Source of the DNA: Paralvinella palmiformis
Lineage: Eukaryota > Annelida > Polychaeta > Terebellida > Alvinellidae
DNA: 64,000 nt
Direction of reading: 5' to 3'
Assembly (NCBI GenBank): GCA_025642065.1
Contig: JAODUP010000032.1
Location: 2,090,001 to 2,154,000, forward strand
Part shown: in pieces, positions 51,501-63,593 of the stretch
Numbering within the stretch: the stretch's first letter is position 1
Layout: every line of letters begins with the position of its first letter
The notes under the pieces: generated by a model
Told to the model about the DNA's origin: nothing
What the model saw: the letters and a program-made list of their open reading frames with translations, nothing else
Databases searched by the model: none
Position numbers and translations under genes: made by a program

Positions 51501-54500
51501 TCTTTTGATCCCTTGCTGCTGGTGGATTGCAGTCCTTTTACCAGCAGATTTTTGTAGGGCAGTGCATGATAGTTTATTCTAGTCTTATCCATGTTGAATA
51601 TATTGCTGGTGGCATAAACCTCAAGGAGTTGTGGCTGCTTCGATCACCAGTCAGTGACACTCCCATGTTCACGGAGAAGCTTATATTGTGTCACTTTCAA
51701 AATTTGCTAAGCTAGCTGGTGGATGCTTTGAAATCTGTGAGTTCAAGTCTTTCTGTCATAAAAAAAGCTCTTTCCCACAGCATTGGTTGGGATACAGAGA
51801 TATTCATATACTTGGCTTTCTCAAACAGGACCACACACTGTGTATCATCATTGCCCAGCCTGGTTCACAGATGTTTGCGACTAAAGTAGGCATCACCATC
51901 ATAAGCTATCATGTATTCAGCATTGCACTTTATTGTCTGTTGAAATTGAGTTTTACCAACACTGTACTACAGCCAAATAGCAATAGCTTTTGTCTGATTT
52001 TTCATAAGTGTGACATAATTGTGAAGCCATTTTCTATTCAAATGTAGATTAAGAGCTAAACGGTTTTCTATACATGTGAAGACCTGCTGTGACAGTCAGT
52101 ACATTGTTAGCCAATCAGAGGTATGCAATGTGGTGATTGACTGGTGATCAAGTTTTGAAAAAAGACTGTGCATGATGAAGAATGCTGCTCTTTGATTGGT
52201 TCCACCAGACAGAGCACTTTCCACATAATGGGTAATAAATCTGACCTTGGTGCAACATTACTGTATGGAAATCAGAATAGGGATGTGTCCATTTGGGGAA
52301 TCGTGTAAGTAGGCAGACATTCCATAGACAGGATTTGTATTCATAGGGAAATTCTACTGTAATATCAATGGGAGTTTATTGCATCACATAAATTGCTGTT
52401 TTTCCACTCAAATACTACCCTTTATCCAGTGATTTTGTATCTGAACTTTGCTAATTAGTACTTATATTTATCTTCCATAGCCAACACATGCATTTGGAGC
52501 AGCAAAGGGGTGTGAGGTCTGGGGGTCCTGTCATCGATTACTCATTTGATAAAACCTCGTGAAAAATACATAGGCAGCCTTGGCTGCAACACTGCCCCTT
52601 GTGCAACACCATCCCTTGTGCAACACTGCCCCTTGTGCTTGGTTTTGCTGTTGTGGTGGATCAAGTGTTAAAAATTAATTCACCAATCTTCTTAAATAGA
52701 ACCAAAACTATGCGAACATGTCTTTTTATAATTCACGTGAATGCATGTTTTCATCTATGATTGAAACAGGACAGGAATCTTATAATAATGCTATTAATAG
52801 AGTAATTCAGGCCTACATATTATAATAATTAATAGTGAAATCCACTAAAGTTACCAATATTACAAGCAGATGGAAGACAATTTAATATGCATACCTCGGA
52901 CTGCATTTTAAAAGCACAGAACACAACCCCAGAGCAACAAGCCAATCAAATTAAGGCTTTCATAACTGTGACAGCATCCTTCAGATTTCCTGGTGTTATA
53001 AGTTCTGTACTGATTGGTTATTACCACCATCATTGTGCATTTATCTGGATGGCCAGATCAGTTGAAAAGGAAAACAGCTACTATTGTTTTCATCTGCCCT
53101 CCTGCTGCATTTATTTCGCAATAATGTTCCAAAAGTATGGTCAGTGGTATGCAAAATTACACTTGAAACAATGATATGTACCTGTTGCTGATGAGGCTGT
53201 TTTATTGATTTTGTTGGAAAAATATTGTTTTTATAGTTCTAGCATGTATTTCTGATGTCTTAGATTTCATTTTATTATATCTGTCTATTATAAGAGCAAC
53301 CTAACCCTACATGATTTTCTCACCCAATTTACAATGACCACAAAACTGTTTTAATCCGACCATCCCAAAATGGAATTCTATTTTATAACACAAAACATCC
53401 TCCCATGAATTTATAGAGAAAATCAAATAACATACTAAATTATGTTAGATCATCTCATGTACAAACATGTTAATCCAAACTGAAAGCATCCTGACTGGCC
53501 CACAACTAAAGGTAAATGCCAGGATTGTGTACAGCACTTGGGTCATAAATAAGGTGTACTGAGTATGTTAAAAAACATTTTATCACATTTTTTAATACAG
53601 ACATATAATCTTACCTTTACATCCCTGTCTTTAGGCAGAAGGTTGAAGCAGATAACTTCTTTCAGTGTAGACACAAACATGATAACTGGTTTACCAGATG
53701 TATGAGTCTTAAACTCAATACCAGTTATCATGTAGGCACTTTCATATAGAATACGACTTTTACTATGTCTACAAATATAAAAAATGAATGGCTTATTTAT
53801 TTAATGTTAAAGTGAAATTTTACTTATAGTTGGGGAATGAGTATATGAGTATCAGGCATGTTAAATAAAAACATAAATCGAACAATACACTGAATGGAAT
53901 GTGAAACAAGAACATAAAAATGGATGGATAATTATTAGCAATAACATATGGACAGCTAAGATATAGTCATATAGTACTAGGTTTACATGGTTGTAGAGCA
54001 CTCTATGCTTATAGGCATATTTCTATATGAAAGTATATAATACATGTATATGTACAAATATGTACATTTATGATTTAATTTTGTATATTTCTATCTGTGT
54101 GTGTGTGCTAATGTTTTCTTTCAAAAATGTTGTTTGCCTGCATACTCTATAGATAATTTATGTAAAATTAAAAAAAAAACTATTTTTGTCATCATTTCAG
54201 AAACCATATGACTGGTTCTAGCCAACTAACCTTTCTTTAGTAATGTCACCCTTAAACAGCAGGATACAGCCATTCTCAAAGCCAACAGCCATGTAATTGA
54301 GATTTTCATGAGCATTGATACAGGTAACCTTTGTAGGACGGTTACCTGGTACAGCTCTTACAATACGAGAACACAGAGGCTGGCCACTTCTGTCAATCTG
54401 TACATAGGTATATGAGGATAATTAGTGTGTGTGCACACACAAGTATGGAGAAAAAGACTTTTATGGATACATATATATCTAAATAATAAAATAGAAACTA

Positions 54501-57500
54501 CAAATCTATTCACTTTGAATAAAAACAATATAATGCTTCCGGCACATTTTTATTTAAAATAAAATCATAGGAAATTTCAATGTTAACCTATTGATTAATT
54601 TCAACATCATTATTATCAATTACATTTCCTAATATATGCACCCAGATACAACTACAATGAACAAAAATTACATAGTTCTTAAATATGCTGAATGCATACT
54701 TCAGAATAATATAAATATAGGGAAAGCTTGACCCAAAACAATCAACCTGCAAGGAAGGTTGTCCTTTCCAGGTATGAGAACAATGATAGTGTAATATACT
54801 ATTATTATGCTTTTAAAGCATAATTAAAAGTAAAATTACAAAACAAATCCTCTTTTTAGTAAGTAATACAATCTTGTACTTTTTCTTTATATAACTATGT
54901 CATGTGACAATCAGGAATTTATTATATACCAAACAAATTAAAGCTGCTAAAATATATATTTGCCATATTATCATATGAACAAGTCTTCTGGGAGATCATT
55001 TATCCTTGTGTTTATGTGATTTGTTTGTATTGTATTTATATATGCATGTAAGTTTATACTGGTATCAAACACACACACATGTTTCAGCCTGCTTGTTTAT
55101 GATACTATAACCTATTATTATAACTATATAGATTATATATCAGACATTAGGTCTGGTTTGAAAATGTTAATATAGATATAGTTTTAACAGCACAAAAGCT
55201 ATGATGCCATAATGGTCTACTTTACCACAGTTGCCAATTTTCTAATAACAATTAAGCTATCAGTTTTAATAGTAGTCCCTTTATGATACCTACTATTACA
55301 GAAACTTACCTTTTAAGACAGTGACAATTAAGGTATAAAGTATTACTTTGAAGAAAGATACAGCAACTAAAACATAGAGCTCTATAAACAGGGCTAATTA
55401 GGAAGTTAATATAAGTGAGCTCTGGTGGCCTAGTGGTTCGAACCCTGTAAGAAGTCGAAACTTTTCCAGAGATTAATTTCTCCGCTCACAACATCGTGGG
55501 TGGCTGACCACATTAAATAGCGCTACCACCTCCACTGGATTATTTAAAATAAAGAGGAATGTAGACCCCCTGAGGATGTAAAACACTCTAGCAGTGACCA
55601 CCCTCAGGGTATTTCGGCTCCATCTTTCCATACTGCTCCCCTGTGAGTGGTGGGGGAGGAGATTTCTCAACCATTCAACATAGAGGCTGTGCCGAATAAG
55701 CGACAGCCTGGGGATTCTTCCCAAACAACAATACATGAAGTTAACACAACTATTTTTCACAACTGCTGTCATCTGGCTTGGGTGTGTTATTCCAGACACC
55801 AAGACACTGTAGGTGATTCACATTTTAGAGTTTTGTTGGATAGCGACTAAGGGATGGTAAGACATTATACAACATCATGCCAGCACGAAAAGTTGCAGCT
55901 CTTGGATTGAGACCCTGATGAATTGTCAAGAGTTTGAATTCACACATATACACCTTTGTTTATCTGGATGACAGGTGGGTAATTGTGGGAGTTGTTTTCA
56001 CACTTACCTTATCAAGATTCCAGACTTTAATTAAAGGATTTATTCCTTCATCATCATCCTGTAATTGTTATAAATAGATTTCAACTCAAAACATGAACAG
56101 CATGAATAAGGTAAACTAATTTTCATGAAGAGCACACACACACACACACACCCACCCACACACAAGCATGTCCATTATCTACAAAAATATTAAGATTTGA
56201 TTAGGTACACAATTATAAACATTATACATGTAATATTTCAAAATTACGTACCCTTGGATTTTTAGGTGTATAGTCATTCTAGAATATATTGGATATAAAT
56301 ATTACTACAGTCTAAACTCACTAACACACAGTCCAACATACTATGGTTTTTGTTATATAATGGTTGAGTTATAAAGCCTAAATTAGCTTAATCGGTTGCA
56401 TTAGTATTTATACTGTTATCATCAACTTCAATACATTCTCATATCATCATAGCTTTTTAATGTGTTTAATTTGTTTTGTACAATGATTTACACAGGATGA
56501 AAAAAATGGTCACTGCAAGTTCCTGTATCATAAGAATTCAAGGCATGCTACGTGTTATAAAATAAAGTAGTGGGTTTTGATTATAAAAATGGTATATATT
56601 AAAATATGTAAAATTTACTATATGCTGTGAAAACATAGACAATAATTATGAGTGTAAAAGTGACAAACTTGTGAAGGTTAGCACAATAGTGTTTGCATGG
56701 TCTCACAAGGACTAAAAACTATCCTTCTGGGTTCATGCCTGGTACCTAATCCAGTAATCTCTCAGTAGTGCCAAAAATCCTATATATCTCATAATCTGGT
56801 ATAAAGTTTTTAATTATCAATGTTTTGTTCATAGCAGAATCATTGTACACCATGCCGGCAGTGGACTGAACAGAGCAGTATTGGCCAACATACTTGATGA
56901 TGTAGGGAAGTAATTAACATGAGCTTCCCATCTTAACTGACAGAGCACATCATAGTTATTTATTGCCATTCACTTTAATGAGTCACTGTGACTATCTTGT
57001 ATCAAAAACAGTATGGAAACATGGAAAATGGAGACAACTAAAGAAAAGTCGTTATAACGAAATAAATATGGTGTCATATGTTTCTGGTAAAGCAGGCAAA
57101 GTGCAAGTATAACACTTGGAACTAATGAATAACATGAATGATTTGGGGAGAAATGTATAGATCATTCTGGCTATAGTCATGATATACTCAGATCACCCTG
57201 TCTTTTATGGAAATATCCCTTAAACATCCTCTTATAATTGTACTTTTTGCTACCATATCTCGACATTATGTTTGTATTTTTCTCTCTAAAAGAATCAAAT
57301 TCAACCAACATATACTTACTCCCACAGTGATGAGAATATTGTGTTGTTTAAGTTGGTAGAGATGAGTCACTCGTAAAATATAAGCCTTGAATGATGACAT
57401 TTGTAGATCTCTATCAATAAAGTGTAAGTTGCCATCGTGATCTCCAAATATCAGTTGTCCACGTCCAGAAGCTGTGGCTGAGATGTCAATACTCTGTAAG

Positions 57501-60500
57501 TAGAAATAAACAATACCCAAAAACGTATCTCCTCTACTGTATGGTGCAACCTTTTACCAACAGAATTGTCTCTGTAACATGTATCCATGAACAACCTATA
57601 TGTATACTAAACTTTATTTATGAGAGCTGATCTTGTGCTTTATGTCATACAGTTATAACATTTATAAATGATTCATTGATAATAAATTTTTATAACAAAC
57701 ACAACTGATAAAATTAGACTATAGGTACCCAATTTTAATTTGTATCTAGCTCATATAGTAAGAATTTCACAGAATTTGTGAAAATAAAATTATAAATAAT
57801 ATGAAAAATGTGGTTTATTTACATTTTGGTGGCAACTGTTCATTATACCAACTGAGCTGTATTAGTCTATACCTCAGTGTAAAATTAATTGGGGTTCAAT
57901 TAAAATTATATTAAAATATAACTAATTTATAACAGGAAAGTAATGAAAATTTACAACTTGGCAGATGTTTTGTATAATCTGTGCATAGTTTTAATAACCT
58001 CCAAATAATTCATATATTAGAAGAAAAAACAATTATATAAACTATAGGAACAATTACTCTTTAATATCACCAGATAAAATTTCAGAAAGTATAACTACAA
58101 TTTACAAGCAGTTTTACTTATCTGTAAATAAACTTGAATAGTAGTGGACAGGCACCTTATATTGAAGTTCAATTAATAGTTCAACAAATATGGTACTTGT
58201 GATTAATTATAACTTTTAATTAAATAGTCATGTACATTTACTAGGAAACAGACAAAGATAAACTTTTATGTGGATGAAGAATACACAACTACTTATATGA
58301 AATTCACAGTCAAATCCAGCTAACAGTCAGATCACAAGGTACTTGAAACTAGTTCTTATTTTTAATGAATTGGTTGGGGATTGGGAAAGGATCAAACATT
58401 ATGCAAAATGTACACACATAGATAGATTAAAAGACACACTAAAAATGTATATTGGACATGAGCACACATCCACCAGCTACTGATTAAAAATATTGATTAC
58501 TAACTGCTGTGGTCGAAACATGTACAACTAATGGTGCCAGTAAAAACTTTGTGAGGGTGTTAATCATGACATGAAATGAGTTTGAAGCAATTCTAAGATT
58601 TATCACAGATTGTTTCCACCAAACAGCTATATATTATAACCTTATGAAACTACAGGGTTGTGTTTGTAAACAATGACATGTTTCTGATGTCTGTTAGGAT
58701 ATGACACAAGATTGTAGAATTGTTCAAATGTATGAAAGAGTAAATTCCTGCAAATATAGCTAGTTAACATATATTTATAAAGTAGATTCAGCTGACTATT
58801 TAGAATATTAAGTTATGGTTAAGGCATAAGGATTTTAAAAATGAAAATTAAGACAAGATTATGACATGGTGAAATGTTAAAAAATTTGGTATGGACATTA
58901 TTAAGCAGATATGTATAATCTAATGAAGTAGGTAAGTGTGGATGAATTAATATGTTGAATGGACTGCACATTTTCTTAAATATTACTGTAAGCCCCACAG
59001 AAAAAAGAGCTACTTCATAAAAGTTGGTGGACACACTTCTTCATCAATACTATTTTTATTCCAATTTACTGATTTAGATAATTTACTAGTCATTATTTTT
59101 AACATCTAATTATTCTTCTTATTTTATTTTCTAGGTCTGAAATTGTATTATACAAAACTTCAGATTATTTAATAACAAATGCTAAATCAAAAGTTTGATA
59201 TATTTATTCTCTCTAATGAAGCCAATTACATTAAACAGGTTATAAAAGTTCACTAGACAGGAAATAAAAGTTAACACATAACATTTAGTATATATACATA
59301 AACAAAACTATAGAAATATCTGTAACACTGACACTAACCTTCAACTTATCAAATGACTCTTCTGTTACTGTGTCCTTAACGAGCTCCTTGTCAAAGAAAC
59401 TAAATCTTTTCCACTGAAAATAAGATGATGTGAAATAACAATGATACTACATACATGAATAAAACAATAATGTATTACTATTTTTATAAATAACATGAGA
59501 ATTTAAACATATAACATTGGAACTTGACTGTATACATTAAGTAACATGTATGTCTGAAAAACAGAGATAGGACACATGGTATAAAAATGTGTGGATGAGT
59601 GATTTGTTTTACTTTGACACTAGTTGTACTAGGCACATATGACTGAGGGGCTACTTCTTAGGGTATTGGGATGACCAGGCCAAACCGTTTTTGCGGACCT
59701 TAGAACCAAAATTCTGTATCAGACTGTCATACACGGAGGCTGTACATAATTATTTAAAGAATGGTGTGCAAATCCAGCTGCAGATTTTCCTGGTTTCTCC
59801 TGCGTGTATACTACACCAAAACTAGGTTTTTTCAATATGATTATTTTACAATCTAAATTTCAATAACAGTTATAGGCAAAAATTATAGTTCAGTTACAAT
59901 TATCTTATCAATTATAACTTATCAGTTATAATTTATTTTACATGCCAGAAAAATTATATTAACAAATAACCCGATATCATCAAGTATTTTCTTTCAGACT
60001 AAACCAAGGGATCTCAATCATCTGAGTTCAAATTTCCACGTTGGCATGTCTGAAGGGTGTTTCATATTTCACTTTGCTTCATTACCTTTAGTGGTTGCTT
60101 TGCCTATTTAGCTTACTTTGTGCAAAACATCAAACTAGTTCAGTTCAGAGGTTTGAATTTTTGATCCTAACAATACTGAGCAGATGATCAACAGTTATAT
60201 ATTTTATGGAGTGAATGTAACCCTGCACTGAAAGGATGTCATTTGTTTGGATATTAATAATATTAACATATCATGCATGCTGTTCTCAGGCACTTCACAT
60301 TATGTTATCTGGTCCATGTTTGAAGATAAGTCACACTCATAGAAGGGGTAAACAAAATTTGCATTGTATATGAACATACATCAATTCAGTTTTGAACTGC
60401 ATTAAGTTTTATTTAAATAACAAATTTGTGTGTGTATGTATGTGTGTATAATACAGGCAATGCCATATATGAACAGGTGAGAAACAAGAGTGACAGCCAC

Positions 60501-62762
60501 TCTACTTTATCTGCTTAATTATAACTATCAGTATTATTTAGGTCTTTTGTTCATTGGAATAACAGAAATCAGAAAATCAACTGACTAAATTGGACTTTAG
60601 TAACAATTTAAATGATGCCAAGATACAGATTATGTACCTATATTAAAACCTTTTTATGTAGGGATGAAGTTAATGCATGTTTTGGAGTCTGTGGATCCTG
60701 AAAGTGTGGTGTTTTGGGCATAATTTGTGCTGACAAGAGTACTTGTTATTTTATAGCTTTTGCAGATTGTGTCTAACATTCTGTCAGACTACAGGCTTTC
60801 TAGCTGGAGTTTAGCCCCATGAGAAAGAAAGAAGCACTCAAGTTGGAACTGAAGCTAATGAACTCACGAAGGATATGTTAAACTGATTATACTATCATTC
60901 CACCATTACAATGGTGAACTTTGGATACACTTTTATTTTGGATAAACAAGGCTTTTGTAGCAAACCAGGGCATTTGGACAGCAAGTATAATTTAGCTTTG
61001 GGACACTGGTAAAACAAGCTGAGATGGCACAATTAGTTACAGCATAGGACCAGGGCCAGAAAAATATTTCTACAGCTCACTAGCCCCTGGGCTAGTAAAA
61101 TTTGAATCCACTAGCCCAACTAATTTCTTACTAGCCAGCCCAACAAATTTCTTACCAGCCCAACAAAAAATTGGATAGGACTCATATTAGTCATATTCAT
61201 AACCAACGGGTCACATATTTGAAACTCTGGAGATGCACTGCTGTCATGTAGTAACTGGCTCATTCAGCCAGAAATGAGAACCTGACAGAAAATGATGGCT
61301 ATATATCTGAGTAATGCTATGTGATTATAAAGGTAGTATGCATTGTATGGTCCTTTGGGAGTTTAGGTATGTGCTGGATTGAAGCAGGTCTAAGTCAGGG
61401 ATAATGATAATGTAAAAGCATCCTAGAACAGCATAGTTGAATGTGGTTCTATATAAATCAAACATCATTATTATTATAACTTCTGTCAAAAGATATGAAA
61501 TTTATATAATGCGTTCCCTTCCAGCTCCTTATCACAGGGTACACCATTAGTAGAAGAGTCCTTCATGTCCATGATGGATACATTCAAGCCTTTTAGTAAG
61601 ACTGATATTAGACAGCTACTGAAAAGGATTTGGTTTCTGTGGTGTTGACCCTATGTCTATATGGCTTGTGAAAGAATACTAGAATGTTCTGATAATCCCA
61701 CTTTGAATGGTAGTTACTAAATCACTATCCCTGGGTGTTTCACAATATAGTTTCTTTATCCATTTCAGTAACAAATGATACTATTTGGAGCAACAATACT
61801 GTAATATCTATACTCACATTTTTGTTCCCAAGGTACATGTTTGGCTGACTCCTGTTTACATTGTTATAACCGAGTACTACAAACAGCTTATATGGTAAGT
61901 GATGTCAGATTTCAAGAGCACCTAGTCTACATCTGGTTTCAATATACTGCTGCCCACAGACCATTAATAGTCAATTAATCAGCACTCTGAACTTCAGTAT
62001 TTAATATTTGACTGATCGTGTTCATATTTGGACATTATTTATAATTTGTGTGGGCATATTTGTATTAGTCCTGAAAATATGAAACGAATGTGAACTGTTG
62101 CTTTAAGCATGGAGAATATGGTAGACTAGTCTAATCACCAATTATATAACAAACTTATATTATATATATAAAGACTTAGAGAAATAGATCTATTTACAGT
62201 GGAAAATACTGCCATTTTGCCTTATGTTCCTTTCCTTGACTACAACCACTAGGCAACTAGCCTATGCTATAAGTTCATATTATTATATTATAATTATAAT
62301 AAATTAATTTATCTAAATCTATAATCATTACTAGATCTAGATTAGAATATGATAATTAATTTAATACTATTAATATTATTAATAGATTGGTCTAATCATG
62401 AAAATATATTTAGTTTTTACGCTAACCAAACACTAACAAGATTATAACGATGAAGCTAAGAAATATCATTATTATTCTGTGACAACATAGTAGACGTCTA
62501 GGAGGTAAAATTGTGTATAATATATATTTTTTAATTATTTAATGCAAATAATAATAAAATATCCGGATCCCTCTTAAATAAATAAACATCCGGTTGTATA
62601 TTAATGTTATTAGCGCGATGGAATCCGATTAATCAGAAACCTGTATTGTGCTTCCAATATTGTATTTTGAATATAGATTAACTTAAATATTAAAATTGTA
62701 GATAAAGAGATAATAAAGATCTGATAAAACCCCAAAATAATCCAAACCTGAAGGAACGACAT
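38662..62762 (-). CDS. VPS11: VPS11, HOPS/CORVET core subunit with RING-H2
   Basis: VPS11 is a class C VPS core subunit shared by the CORVET (early endosome) and HOPS (late endosome/lysosome) tethers. Twenty-six exons join in frame to 936 residues, against 941 in human, from MSFLQWKRFSFFDKELVKDT to the stop at 38662-38664. Matching blocks include DEGINPLIKVWNLDK, VYFYQPDGRGPCLAFEG, EKDTQTKLEILFKKNL, QYGDHLYGKGDHDGAIQQYI, QRIHNLTAYLQALHKAQLA, HTTLLLNCYTKLKD, DWYLKIQLEDIKDYDKALKY, FIHIFVNNHH, QALVLCQMYNF and FSVIADYFGRGVFNKMTLIT. The C-terminus lacks the short tail of the human protein. Complete, with no inactivating change seen. Confidence 0.95.
39683..39733 (-). pseudogene. Duplicated fragment of VPS11 exon 23 in intron 23
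   Basis: This 51-bp stretch matches 39856-39906, inside exon 23, at 49 of 51 positions. Read on the minus strand it keeps the exon frame (IEQYRTDTERMRTQIN, one K-to-R change). It lacks splice sites of its own. It lies 108 bp downstream of the exon's donor and is a recent local duplication. Confidence 0.85.
40424..46862 (-). CDS. VPS11: VPS11 exons 11-21: clathrin-heavy-chain-like alpha-solenoid, residues 369-745
   Basis: Exons: 11 46788-46862; 12 46560-46638; 13 45341-45487; 14 43687-43878; 15 43388-43493; 16 43244-43273; 17 42923-43116; 18 41337-41387; 19 41023-41111; 20 40704-40778; 21 40424-40515. They carry the helical repeat region (family CHCR) that forms the rod of the HOPS/CORVET scaffold. 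Exon 16 is a 30-nt, phase 1-1 exon in a segment that varies between phyla. Exon 15 has two possible donors (GTAATA at 43388, or GTGACA a few bases earlier); the first was chosen as stronger and gives KPSD-KPLVDAANLDG. The exon 13 acceptor follows a (TA)n tract. Confidence 0.9.
42000..42825 (+). mobile_element. Pogo-like DNA transposon remnant (transposase 3' end)
   Basis: From about 42541 the plus strand reads VTQWVKMAWE, then (after a stop) IDPGIITKSFKKCSISNDLD, GTEDDIL, then DSDEEGDEMYDD. This is the characteristic C-terminus of pogo/Tigger-type DDE transposases: a W/F-rich segment followed by an acidic tail. Stops interrupt it. The right end gcgaatatataagg-TA matches the terminal family of the 5.4 kb MITE; the left end near 42.0 kb is uncertain. 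It lies antisense in VPS11 intron 17. Confidence 0.7.
44060..44250 (-). repeat. tRNA-derived SINE (minus orientation)
   Basis: On the minus strand a tRNA-like head is visible: GATAGCACTGTGGTTAGAGG, then GGGTTGTGGGTTCAAATCC with an exact B-box GGTTCAAATCC, then a body rich in short words (tttgtttcagttgtatcc). It lies in VPS11 intron 13. The layout resembles the SINE at 2.8 kb. Confidence 0.6.
44251..46559. other. Rest of VPS11 intron 13, exon 13 and intron 12
   Basis: Apart from VPS11 exon 13 (45341-45487) this stretch holds AT-rich intronic DNA, a (CA)n at 44730-44759 and a (TA)n at 45493-45525. I see no further gene. Confidence 0.5.
47478..62762 (-). CDS. VPS11: VPS11 exons 1-10: N-terminal beta-propeller, residues 1-369
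   Basis: Exons: 1 62748-62762 (MSFLQ only); 2 59339-59413; 3 57320-57493; 4 56252-56278; 5 56008-56058; 6 54231-54397; 7 53615-53768; 8 50431-50520; 9 49129-49265; 10 47478-47693. In this family the propeller contacts other tether subunits and membranes. Exon 4 is a 27-nt, phase 0-0 microexon (NDYTPKNPR) with no counterpart in the human protein; exon 3 followed directly by exon 5 would restore the vertebrate-like LITVG-DDDEGINP. Exon 1 codes five residues and is separated by a 3.3 kb intron. Confidence 0.9.
47694..49128. other. VPS11 intron 9, no gene seen
   Basis: AT-rich intron without recognisable repeats or coding signal on either strand. Confidence 0.5.
51370..52359 (-). mobile_element. 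Tigger-like (pogo family) DNA transposon, internally deleted
   Basis: Minus-strand frames around 51860-51430 read VVLFEKAKYMNISVSQPML, LELTDFKAS, then after stops SNIFNMDKTRINYHALPYKN and KGSKERLTMSLC. This is the CENP-B-type DNA-binding region followed by the start of the DDE catalytic core (family NMDETGL) seen in Tigger transposases. Candidate ends are TA-CGGTAAACTCCCC (51370) and, on the other strand, TA-CAGTAGAATTTCCC (52359), both next to TA. The element is about 990 bp with stops and most of the catalytic core missing, so it is dead. It lies in VPS11 intron 7. Confidence 0.75.
54398..56007. other. VPS11 intron 5 with SINE copy B
   Basis: AT-rich intron. The only recognised element is the SINE at 55.4-55.7 kb. 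Confidence 0.5.
55415..55735 (+). mobile_element. tRNA-derived SINE, copy B
   Basis: Same family as copy A at 29.9 kb: gtgagctctggtggcctag head, tttctccgctcac, ctccactggattatttaaaa, tcggctccatctttcc and tgtgaggggattc-like tail. About 30 bp between the A and B boxes is missing, so tggcctagtggttcgaaccc joins the two boxes directly. Confidence 0.85.
56640..56780 (+). repeat. Possible decayed tRNA-like SINE head
   Basis: The stretch gaaggttagcacaatagtgt, followed about 50 bp later by ctgggttcatgcctgg, resembles an A-box/B-box pair with several substitutions. It is too decayed to assign to a family. Confidence 0.25.
57494..59338. other. VPS11 intron 2, no gene seen
   Basis: AT-rich 1.85 kb intron without recognised repeats or coding signal. 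Confidence 0.5.
59414..62747. other. VPS11 intron 1, long first intron
   Basis: A 3.3 kb intron. Around 61070-61170 is a patch of repeated CTAGCCC/AGCCCAAC words (cactagcccctgggctagta). I see no coding exon on either strand. Confidence 0.5.
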
Positions 62763-62765
62763 CTT

Positions 62766-62774
62766 CACTTCCGG
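62766..62774 (-). promoter_or_regulatory. ETS-type motif CCGGAAGTG just upstream of VPS11 start
   Basis: On the minus strand CCGGAAGTG lies 4-12 bases upstream of the ATG. ETS/GABP sites of this form are common at transcription starts of housekeeping genes, often within the first transcribed bases. The position would imply a very short 5' UTR or an internal site; only the motif is seen. Confidence 0.4.
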
Positions 62775-62954
62775 CTATCAAAGTGTAATGGTCAAGGTCA
62801 CAGCTGGCAGTTGTTGTAAGGACAAGTCATTTATTATGCTTCATTTATTGTGACGCCGTATTGTTCGATGTAGTCAAGTTTTGGTAGAGGTACGTACGTT
62901 ACTTCGAAATACGTCAAATTACTATCGCCTAAAATATGCCTAGCGAATGTGGTT

Positions 62955-63130
62955 TTGTTTTTCGGGGAGAATCTCCAGGCTGTCACTTATTCAGTTGGAG
63001 TGGTTGAGGAAATCCTCCCCCACCACTAACGGAAAAGATGGAGCCGAAATACACTGAGGGTGGTCACTGCCAGAGTGTTTTACGTCCTGAGGTTTTTTTA
63101 AACGTCCCCCTTTATTTTAAATAAAAAGGA
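62955..63130 (-). mobile_element. tRNA-derived SINE, copy C (body and tail only)
   Basis: Reverse-complement relative of copies A and B: ggagaatctccaggctgtc, gatggagccgaaatacactg, tggtcactgccagagtg and cccctttattttaaataaa. The tRNA-like head is absent, so it is 5' truncated. It lies about 200 bp upstream of the VPS11 start. Confidence 0.8.
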
Positions 63131-63257
63131 ATGTGATGGTACCAGGGAGCTTATATATAGAGAGGTGTTACTCTTGGATTTTGAATCAGTAATTGAACGT
63201 GGTTTAGGTCATTTCACAGCCTATTTTCTTTTGTGTGTGGAAGACGTATTTAAAAAA

Positions 63258-63273
63258 TGAAAACAATGAGATA

Positions 63274-63311
<38 letters not shown>

Positions 63312-63327
63312 TATCTCATTGTTTTCA
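63258..63327. repeat. 70-bp perfect palindrome centred on (TA)n
   Basis: The left arm tgaaaacaatgagatatact and the right arm agtatatctcattgttttca are exact inverted copies around a (TA)n core of about 30 bp. Confidence 0.9.
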
Positions 63328-63463
63328 TATATATGAAAGTCGGGCACGTAGTAGTTACATTTGGGTTGAAAGTAGAAGATGCTTTTGATAGTTTCGAGGA
63401 GGTACAAACGAAAATCAAAGGATTAGAGGATAGAACAGCCTTGCGGCTTTACAAATGAATACA

Positions 63464-63549
63464 GGTCATTTCGGGACAATATAATTTCTGGACAAGACTG
63501 TTTCGGGACAAGACCAATATAGATAGATAGATATTTATTTGCATTTTCA

Positions 63550-63593
<44 letters not shown>

